Assembly (NCBI GenBank): GCA_025928125.1
Contig: JAICKD010000030.1
Coordinates: forward strand, 1-12,067
Source: Ktedonobacterales bacterium
GTDB taxonomy: Bacteria > Chloroflexota > Ktedonobacteria > Ktedonobacterales > JADMIN01
Reading direction: 5' to 3'
DNA length: 12,067 nucleotides
This document shows, in pieces, positions 6,910-12,067 of this stretch. The position numbers were made by a program, and so were the translations under genes. Every line of letters starts with the position of its first letter. Within the stretch, counting starts at the first letter, position 1. The notes beneath the pieces were generated by a model. It made no database searches. It saw nothing but the letters and a program-made list of their open reading frames with translations, and was not told the DNA's origin.

Positions 6910-6921
6910 GGAGACGCTCAC
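6906..6921 (+). promoter_or_regulatory. Palindrome GTGAG-N6-CTCAC over the GNAT ribosome-binding site
   Basis: GTGAG (6906-6910) and CTCAC (6917-6921) enclose GAGACG; the SD GAGGAG (6908-6913) lies partly in the 5' arm. Folding would partly hide the SD, so this is a candidate RNA or protein control point for the GNAT gene. It is two bases from ATG 6924. Confidence 0.3.
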
Positions 6922-6923
6922 AT

Positions 6924-7529
6924 ATGAACACGCAAGACATACGCCGACGGAGCATATCCAGGGATCATGCATTCCGACTTCCACGTGATGTCGCGCGGAT
7001 CGAGGGTCCACTACAACTGCATGATGGTCATGTCATCCACGTTCGGGCGATCCGGCCGCATGATGACGAGCGATTGCGGGCGTTTCACCGCCACCTCTCG
7101 TCCGACGCCATTATATTTCGTTTCTTCCATCTGCTTCCAGAGCTTCCCGCTCCAGATGCCGAACACTTCACGCACGTTGATTACGTCAATCGCATGGCGC
7201 TCCTCGCGACAACTGGCTCAGCGGTGCCAGAAGAGATTCTGGGCGTTGTCCGCTACGACCGTATCGAAGACACGACGGCGGAGGTGGCGTTTGTCGTAGC
7301 GGACGCCTGGCAGGGGCGTGGCATCGCGACCGCGCTGCTGCATCGTCTGGCAGCCTATGCCCGCACGAAAGGTATAGTGACCTTTGTCGCGATCACCATG
7401 GGCAGCAACGCGCGCATGATCGAGGTGCTGCGCAATAGCGGCTTCCCGCTGACTGCACAGTACGGCGCGGGGACGCTGGAAGTTCACCTGGACATCACGA
7501 AGCCGCCTGTATTTAGCAGCTCACCGTAG
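6924..7529 (+). CDS. GNAT-family N-acetyltransferase, Pat/PatZ protein-lysine acetyltransferase-like
   Basis: A single GNAT domain of 201 residues with the sequence style of the acetyltransferase domain in bacterial protein acetyltransferases (Pat/PatZ, mycobacterial Pat), which acetylate acetyl-CoA synthetase and other lysines using acetyl-CoA. Visible hallmarks are LHDGHVIHVRAIRPHDDERL (32-51), FRFF (65-68), AEVAFVVAD (119-127) with E120 at the position of the catalytic Glu, and the acetyl-CoA loop WQGRGIATAL (129-138, Q/RxxGxA). There is no N-terminal cyclic-nucleotide domain as in mycobacterial Pat and no CoA-ligase-like region as in PatZ. ATG 6924 has GAGGAG ten bases upstream and was chosen over an in-frame GTG at 6906. 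It sits between two USP genes and beside a CoA-transferase remnant, consistent with acetyl-CoA metabolism and stress. The substrate is unknown. Confidence 0.88.
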   Translation: MNTQDIRRRSISRDHAFRLPRDVARIEGPLQLHDGHVIHVRAIRPHDDERLRAFHRHLSSDAIIFRFFHLLPELPAPDAEHFTHVDYVNRMALLATTGSAVPEEILGVVRYDRIEDTTAEVAFVVADAWQGRGIATALLHRLAAYARTKGIVTFVAITMGSNARMIEVLRNSGFPLTAQYGAGTLEVHLDITKPPVFSSSP

Positions 7530-7579
7530 CGTAACGCTCGTTGCCGCGCCAATCTCCAAGACAGGTACAGGCGCATAAC

Positions 7580-7927
7580 TCAGCGATGATTGTGCTCCTG
7601 GCGTATCTCTTCTTCCAGCAATTCCGCAAGGACATAGGTATTGGGATGGATCCCTCGCGGCAGGTCGTCCGCATGGGCGTGGTATGCCATTCGGTAGGCT
7701 CGCAGAAACAGATCATGCGCGTAGTCGGGATAGTCGAATGTCACCGACGTGCTGAAGCGACCCCAGGCGTCTTCGGCAAAAAGCGCCAGTTCCGCCTCAC
7801 CCAGATCCCCTACCATCAGCCCATGATAGAAGCTTTCTCGGGCAATCTCACCGGCCCGCCGCATGGCAACCTGGATGATCGCCGCCCGCTGGAAATCGCT
7901 CGCGATGGAATAGAACTGACCATTCAT
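7580..7927 (-). CDS. Small acidic protein of unknown function
   Basis: 115 residues, family not recognised. ATG 7927 is preceded by GAGG about eight bases upstream. The sequence looks like a folded soluble helical protein: alternating charged and hydrophobic residues, aromatic-rich centre (FSTSVTFDYPDYAHDLFLRAYRM is split over residues about 57-79), and an acidic C-terminal helix (LAELLEEEIRQE). No signal peptide, membrane segment or metal motif. It lies on the same strand as, and 272 bases downstream of, the second USP, with a strong hairpin between, so it is probably a separate transcript or attenuated read-through. The opposite strand is open too (7541-8134) but has no comparable start or composition. 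Confidence 0.6.
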   Translation of the reverse strand: MNGQFYSIASDFQRAAIIQVAMRRAGEIARESFYHGLMVGDLGEAELALFAEDAWGRFSTSVTFDYPDYAHDLFLRAYRMAYHAHADDLPRGIHPNTYVLAELLEEEIRQEHNHR

Positions 7928-8117
7928 ATCATGCGCCTCAGTTCATCCGAGCATTCGCGGATGGATCACCATCTTGGCCCGTCGGTGGTTAGCCGCCCTC
8001 ACCTTGCGCCGATGATTCTCCCCCCGCATATGCCACATCCTCATCCCCGACATGCTCAAGAAGGCGATTCTGGGCAAGAACTGACTAGCCCGCGAATACC
8101 AAGACATGTGGATTTCC

Positions 8118-8183
8118 GATGTGGCCAGGGGTAGCGCCGTCGAAAAGACGCTTCCCACACCTGGCGCCCTCTCGGCCCACATC
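8118..8183 (-). terminator. Long imperfect hairpin downstream of the second USP
   Basis: The arms 8118-8138 and 8163-8183 form about 19 pairs with two single-base bulges and one two-base bulge (GATGTGG with CCACATC outermost, GCGCC with GGCGC innermost). The loop itself holds GTC-GAAAA-GAC. It begins 17 nt past the USP stop on the minus strand and has no U-tract. It is likely a U-less terminator or attenuator between the USP and the small downstream gene; a structured RNA is possible. Confidence 0.5.
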
Positions 8184-8199
8184 GTATCACCCTGGCGCT

Positions 8200-9147
8200 C
8201 TACACTGCGCCTGGCGAGCGGGCGATGATGAGCGGCAGATGTGTCGTATGGAGCACGCGCTCGGTGATGCTCCCCAGCGCCCAGCGTTGCAATCCTCCAC
8301 GCCCATGAGTCGCCATCGCGATGAAGTCGTAGCCGAGGCTGTCTTCGGCCATATTGATGATAGCGTCCGCGACATCCGAGGCCAGCACAGCGGTTGTTAT
8401 AACGTTGACGCCTGGATGTTCTTCGTGGATGCGCTGAGCTACCGTCTCCAGATAGGCGCGAGCCGCCTGAAGCGCCTGCTCTTCCGCGCCGACGACAGAC
8501 GACGAAGCATCCTGGTGTGTTGTATCGGCCATCACCGTTGCGAAGAAGTCGACAACCTCTAACAGATGGACCGTGATATGCTCGGGCGCCGCCAGCGCCC
8601 GCACGATATCCAGCCCCGGCGCAATCGCCGCCTCCGCGAGCGCGGAGCCATCGAGCGTTATCAGCAGCCGAACAGGATCGCCTACCGCTCTGCTTGCCTC
8701 CCGTTCATCGTGCGTTGGTACGACGAGCACCGGAACCGACGCATGGCGAGCGACCTGGGTAGCGACTCGCCCGAGACGCCAGCGGTTGAGTCCGCTGTAG
8801 CCATGCGTGCAGATGACGATCATATCGCACGTCTCATCGCGCGCGACATCCAGAATTTCCTCGCTGACATGGCCTTCGACGACACGTGTTTCAACCGTGA
8901 TATCCCTGAACTCTGGGCGTAGCGCAAGGCTTCTCACATATTCATCGGCCTCTTCGCGCGCAACGTCGATGACCGCGAGCGCTATCTGGGCAGGCTCGCC
9001 ATAGCGTGCCAGTCGGAACGGCGGAAGCGCCACCACCCGCAACGCAAGGATACTGCATTCCGACCCACGCGCGAGGCGGGCGGCCACGGTCATAGCGCGC
9101 TCAGCACGGTCCGACCCGTCGAGCGGCACGAGAATTCGCTTCAGCAT
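8200..9147 (-). CDS. Universal stress protein, tandem UspA domains
   Basis: Second two-domain USP, 315 residues, in the same cytoplasmic ATP-binding stress family as the gene at 4926. ATG 9147 has GGAGGG seven bases upstream; an in-frame ATG ten codons earlier lacks one. Domain 1 (residues 1-146) starts MLKRILVPLDGS; its nucleotide loop reads CTHGYSGLNRWRLGR (113-127), with Cys and Arg replacing the small residue and the final Ser, so ATP binding is doubtful. Domain 2 (about 158-310) starts LLITLDGS (161-168) and has a canonical ATHGRGGLQRWALGS (279-293). This is the reverse of the first USP, where domain 1 is canonical and domain 2 degenerate. It is divergent from the BON gene and shares a 341-bp upstream region with it. 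Confidence 0.94.
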   Translation of the reverse strand: MLKRILVPLDGSDRAERAMTVAARLARGSECSILALRVVALPPFRLARYGEPAQIALAVIDVAREEADEYVRSLALRPEFRDITVETRVVEGHVSEEILDVARDETCDMIVICTHGYSGLNRWRLGRVATQVARHASVPVLVVPTHDEREASRAVGDPVRLLITLDGSALAEAAIAPGLDIVRALAAPEHITVHLLEVVDFFATVMADTTHQDASSSVVGAEEQALQAARAYLETVAQRIHEEHPGVNVITTAVLASDVADAIINMAEDSLGYDFIAMATHGRGGLQRWALGSITERVLHTTHLPLIIARSPGAV

Positions 9148-9488
9148 ATCTTGCCCTCCAGAAACTCTGTGTGACACATAGACTGCGCTTTTTCCGGGTT
9201 AACTTGCCCCTTTGTCTTCCTTGTTTGCCGTGCGTCCATCGTATTCCCCTGGATTCACAAATCCGTCACGAGTCGCGTCTCTGAAATCACAACGATGCCC
9301 CATCATATCTCCAGTCAGCTCCCCGCCGTTCACCATCCGCGTTTGTGCCACGGTAGTGACTTCACCCGGCGGATTTGTGCCGTGTTTGAGATGACGCCCC
9401 TTTAGAGTGAAGGTTGCGTGGGCCGCGCCTCGCGCAACCTTGGCGCCGCCGGGCAGCGGCCTCCAGTTCATGAAAGGGAGGATACCCC
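9148..9488. promoter_or_regulatory. Divergent region between USP and triple-BON genes
   Basis: 341 bases. A GTGTGACAC near-palindrome sits at 9169-9177, 22 nt before the USP start; the same 9-mer lies just before the other USP (4915-4923). A 9-bp perfect hairpin (9410-9441) and an alternative pairing (9421-9426 with 9456-9461) lie in the BON leader. TTTGTGCC is repeated at 9342 and 9374. A minus-strand frame (9199-9507) is open but has no ribosome-binding site. No clear -35/-10 pair was found. Confidence 0.4.
9410..9441 (+). other. Stem-loop in the 5' leader of the BON gene
   Basis: AAGGTTGCG (9410-9418) pairs perfectly with CGCAACCTT (9433-9441) around a 14-nt loop, 47 nt before the BON start codon. 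The loop's GGCCGC (9421-9426) can instead pair with GCGGCC (9456-9461), which suggests alternative folds or a pseudoknot. Confidence 0.45.
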
Positions 9489-10169
9489 ATGACCATGTTG
9501 ACGCCAAGAATCCGAAGCGACGTGGAAATCCAGCAGGATGTGCTCGAAGAAATGAGTTGGGATCAACACATCAACGTGAGCGATATTGGCGTGAGCGTCA
9601 AGGAAGGCGTGGTGACCCTTACCGGACTCGTCGACAACTACCTTGTGCGTCTTGCGGCGCAGAATGCCGCGTTGCGGGTCAAGGGTGCGCATGCCGTCGC
9701 CAACGATATTGAGGTGCGCCCGCATACCAGCGCCGAGCGAACCGATAGCGATCTGGCGCTTGCTGCGCTCTACGCCCTGAAATGGGATGCCGCCATCCAG
9801 ACCGACAAGCTTGATATCACGGTCTCGCATGGATATGTGACGCTCAAAGGTGAGGTTGAATGGCCGTTTCAGCGGGAGGCCGCGGAGCGCGCCATTCGCC
9901 GTCTGGCGGGTATCAAAGGCGTGACCAACTGGGTGACAGTTGCCGTCCGTGCGTTGCCCAGTGACATCAAGCAGAAGATCGAAAAGGCGTTGGTGCGCAA
10001 CGCCGAGACCGATGCCCACCGCATTACCGTCGAGGTTCACGGCCACGCCGCAACCCTGAAAGGCCAGGTGCGCTCCTTCGCGGAGAAGTTGGCGGCTGAG
10101 CGTACCGCGTTATCAGCGCCGGGAATCGCATCCGTCACCAATGAGATCAAGATCGTCTACGAGGGCTGA
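9489..10169 (+). CDS. Triple BON-domain protein (OsmY-like, cytoplasmic)
   Basis: 226 residues made of three BON domains, small folds linked to membrane or ligand binding and to osmotic or envelope stress (as in OsmY and Kbp). Repeats are at about residues 10-77 (SDVEIQQDVLEEMSWD, GVSVKEGVVTLTGLVDN), 86-152 (DSDLALAALYALKWD, TVSHGYVTLKGEVEW) and 157-224 (DIKQKIEKALVRNAETD, TVEVHGHAATLKGQVRS). Each keeps the V.LTG/LKG.V core and the following helix ending in G...V.N. Unlike OsmY there is no signal peptide, so it probably acts in the cytoplasm. ATG 9489 has GGGAGG seven bases upstream. Its neighbour is a divergent USP gene, fitting a stress role. The ligand is unknown. Confidence 0.93.
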   Translation: MTMLTPRIRSDVEIQQDVLEEMSWDQHINVSDIGVSVKEGVVTLTGLVDNYLVRLAAQNAALRVKGAHAVANDIEVRPHTSAERTDSDLALAALYALKWDAAIQTDKLDITVSHGYVTLKGEVEWPFQREAAERAIRRLAGIKGVTNWVTVAVRALPSDIKQKIEKALVRNAETDAHRITVEVHGHAATLKGQVRSFAEKLAAERTALSAPGIASVTNEIKIVYEG

Positions 10170-10924
10170 GCGCTCACCACTCAGGAAGTTGGTTTCTCTG
10201 GCGTCCGATACGACGCTTTCGCTTACAACGGACCAGTTCGTCACTGAGCGTGTTGCGGTGGTGATGAAGAAAGACCCGCCAGCAACAAAGCGACGCTCGA
10301 CGAGTGGGCGCTTGGCGGACCTGAGCTCGGCTGGAGAGGCTTGACGTTCACGGTCGTTCTGGTCTGGACCGGCGCCGATCTTGGCCACCATCTGAATGTT
10401 GGGCAGGTGAGCGCCCCATAGCCGTACATGTCCCTGTAAGCTTTTGAAATATAGTTGGCGCGTCTCGTCATACGAAGGCGGGGCGCGCTTTTCACTGCGC
10501 TGAGACGCCGGAGGACCTGCCGATGAGCAGGCGCGCTCCGCGGGAGTTGGCGCGTCATCCATTTGCCTCTTGCCTCCTTCTGGTAGGATGAGATGGGAGG
10601 AGACATGACGCATGCGCGGCAAACCTAGCATGAGCGAAGGCACGCCTTGTTGATCGGCCCGCATCGTATCGCGGCACGGAGGATCGGAGAAAGGAGGTAG
10701 CGGCAGCATCGCTGCGGATACAGGCATAGACGCTGACGTGTCGTCCATTTCTGCTACCTTGATACCCTTGATAGCCAAGGAGGCGCTCAAGCGAAACACT
10801 GACGCCGTGAAGCATGCATAGTGCGTCTCTTCGATCTGCCCCGCCGGCTTCACAGTCTGCTATCTCCAAGCAGCAAACCGGCCTAGTTGGGGCTCCGCTG
10901 AAATGGCCCCTAGGAGGCACAATC
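10170..10924. other. 755-bp region without a convincing gene
   Basis: No protein family or RNA gene was recognised here. A minus-strand frame is open across most of it (10113-10853), but its best start is a GTG with no ribosome-binding site, it overlaps the BON gene end antisense, and its composition looks non-coding. Small features: GCGTCTC (10460) / GAGACGC (10501), a CCTGC/GCAGG hairpin (10516-10531), and two AAGGAGG-like runs (10691 and 10778 areas) with no good start codon after them. The promoter of the phosphatase gene should lie near the right end but is not obvious. Confidence 0.45.
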
Positions 10925-12067
10925 ATGGATCGAATTGTACGGCCCTGGCGGTATTCCATTTCCCACGTCATCCGCATGGGAACCCTCGCGACGTTGCTCC
11001 TCGGAGCGCTAGCTGTCTCCGTGCTCCCTCAGCCAACACCCATCGCGCAGGCGACGAGCGGGTGCACGCTCAACTCAGCGAAGGGCAACATCAAGCACGT
11101 CATCTCCATTCAGTTCGACAACACGCACTTCCAGCGCGACAATCCGAACGTGCCGTCCGACTTGGAGCAGATGCCGCACCTGCTCAACTTTATCACCAAC
11201 AATGGCGTCTTGCTGGCAAACGACCATACGGCGCTGATCTCGCACACCGCGACGGGTATTCTGACGACGCTTACTGGCGTCTACCCTGATCGCATGGGCC
11301 AGCCGGTGTCGAATAGCTTCCGCTATTTCAAAACCGACGGGACGACGCGCACCGGCGTCTCGTTCGCGTATTGGACAGCCCCCCTCTTCGATCCCGCTGG
11401 CTCGACAACCGATACGACGCCGGAGATGATCAACGAGAACGGCCAGATTGCCCCAGCGCCGTGGGTACCCTTCACGCGCGCTGGCTGCGACTTCGGCACG
11501 GTGGGTACGGCAAACACGGTCCTCGAGAACACCGCGATCGATATCCCGACGGTCTTTGGCGCCAACTCACCCGAGGCCGCGGAGGTCGCGGCGAATCCTG
11601 GGCAAGCCTTCGCCGACTTTGTTGGTGTCGGCGTTCACTGCGCCCAGGCGTCGTCGCGTTGCGCAGACGCGAACCATGGTCGGCCGGATCAGCTTCCTGA
11701 TGAGCCGGGCGGCTACAGCGGCTACAATGGCCTGTTCGGAGCCAAGTATGTCGATCCGGTCATTCATCCCAATGGCCCAATGACCGACCTTAACGGCAAT
11801 GTGATCCAGGACGCGACGGGACACATCGGCTTCCCCGGCTTTGACGGGATGGAGGCGACGGTCTCGCTCTCGTGGGTCGCGCAGATGCAGGAGGCTGGCA
11901 TCCCGATCACCTACGCATATGTCTCGGATGCGCACGACGGCCACGGTACCGCTGGCAACATCCACTGTGCGTATGGTCCCGGCGAGGCTGGCTATGTGCA
12001 GCAACTGCACGACTACGATGCAGCGTTTGCGAAGTTCTTTGCTCGGCTCGCGGCAGATGGGATCAAC
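10925..12067 (+). CDS. Secreted alkaline-phosphatase-superfamily protein (phosphodiesterase/sulfatase-like), 3' end outside window
   Basis: Open to the last base; 381 residues are visible, with no stop. ATG 10925 has a perfect AGGAGG seven bases upstream. Residues 1-43 form a signal peptide: basic start, hydrophobic TLATLLLGALAVSVL (20-34), and AQA before a likely cut after Ala43, so the product is exported. HVISIQFDN (58-66) gives D65, the usual first metal ligand. LISHTATG then LTTLTGVYPDR (104-123) aligns with the nucleophile loop of nucleotide pyrophosphatases, placing T108 at the nucleophile. VSDAHDGHG (333-341) supplies further Asp/His metal ligands. Several Cys (47, and around 190-250) may form disulfides in the exported protein. 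It likely hydrolyses phosphate or sulfate esters outside the cell; the substrate is unknown. It is probably transcribed alone. Confidence 0.85.
   Translation, partial: MDRIVRPWRYSISHVIRMGTLATLLLGALAVSVLPQPTPIAQATSGCTLNSAKGNIKHVISIQFDNTHFQRDNPNVPSDLEQMPHLLNFITNNGVLLANDHTALISHTATGILTTLTGVYPDRMGQPVSNSFRYFKTDGTTRTGVSFAYWTAPLFDPAGSTTDTTPEMINENGQIAPAPWVPFTRAGCDFGTVGTANTVLENTAIDIPTVFGANSPEAAEVAANPGQAFADFVGVGVHCAQASSRCADANHGRPDQLPDEPGGYSGYNGLFGAKYVDPVIHPNGPMTDLNGNVIQDATGHIGFPGFDGMEATVSLSWVAQMQEAGIPITYAYVSDAHDGHGTAGNIHCAYGPGEAGYVQQLHDYDAAFAKFFARLAADGIN

Larger units (their letters stand above)
6508..6923. other. Intergenic region with gene remnants upstream of the GNAT gene
   Basis: 416 bases with no full gene. 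It contains a USP-like C-terminal scrap (6687-6782) and a possible 40-codon ORF (6787-6909). Small hairpins are visible: CCGCCA/TGGCGG (6608-6628), ATGCGC/GCGCAT (6718-6737) and TTCGTC/GACGAA near 6749-6768. None has a T-tract. Promoters for the divergent CoA-transferase remnant and the GNAT gene should lie here, but I see no clear -35/-10 pair. Confidence 0.4.

Noticed and set aside
7541..8134. 197-codon plus-strand frame opposite the small acidic protein
   Set aside because: No good ribosome-binding site, and its composition (rich in His, Pro, Arg and Met) looks like an antisense shadow. The minus-strand gene has a better start and composition.
7943..8182. 79-codon minus-strand frame after the second USP
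   Set aside because: It runs through the strong hairpin at 8118-8183, has no ribosome-binding site and an Arg/His/Met-rich composition unlike the neighbours.
9199..9507. 102-codon minus-strand frame in the USP/BON divergent region
   Set aside because: Both candidate starts lack a Shine-Dalgarno (upstream is pyrimidine-rich), it overlaps the BON start and SD, and no family is recognisable.
10113..10853. 246-codon open frame on the minus strand
   Set aside because: It starts at a GTG with no ribosome-binding site, overlaps the BON gene antisense, and has low-complexity, non-family-like composition. Most likely a chance open frame.

Overview
The window looks like chromosomal DNA from a GC-rich bacterium (roughly 60% GC by eye, with lower-GC patches). 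Chloroflexota of the Ktedonobacteria/Thermomicrobia kind is my best guess. This rests on gene content (a PIG-L/LmbE deacetylase carrying a cyclic-nucleotide-binding domain, tandem-domain universal stress proteins, a cytoplasmic triple-BON protein) and on strong hairpins without U-tracts after genes. It is an inference, not a measured placement.

Layout. 1-1194 is the 3' two thirds of dxs (isoprenoid precursor synthesis), closed by a perfect 15-bp hairpin. A four-helix membrane protein of unknown function faces it on the minus strand (1327-1896). A 300-bp divergent region with an inverted-repeat promoter candidate leads to a PIG-L/LmbE-type deacetylase (2200-3351), in which a cyclic-nucleotide-binding domain appears inserted before the family's C-terminal segment. 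A tRNA-Lys(CTT) follows at 3461-3536 with its own promoter and a textbook terminator. Directly downstream, in visibly AT-richer DNA, is an orphan protein with a C-terminal HEPN-like motif (3650-4447), probably a small horizontally acquired, possibly defensive, cargo gene.

From 4926 to 10169 the window is a stress/dormancy-type cluster: two tandem-domain universal stress proteins (4926-5858 plus; 8200-9147 minus), a CoA-transferase gene that has lost its middle in frame (5959-6507 minus), a short remnant resembling a USP C-terminus (about 6687-6782), a Pat-like GNAT lysine acetyltransferase (6924-7529), a small unknown acidic protein (7580-7927 minus) and a triple-BON protein (9489-10169). Acetyl-CoA-dependent modification of metabolic enzymes or USPs by the GNAT protein is a reasonable, untested link. 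The deleted CoA-transferase and the USP-like scrap show that part of the cluster is decaying.

After 755 bp without a convincing gene, the window ends inside a secreted alkaline-phosphatase-superfamily protein (10925 to beyond 12067) with a clear signal peptide.

The most notable items are the nested cNBD in the deacetylase, the HEPN-like gene beside tRNA-Lys, the in-frame collapsed CoA-transferase, the mirror-image decay of ATP motifs in the two USPs, and several structured intergenic RNAs.
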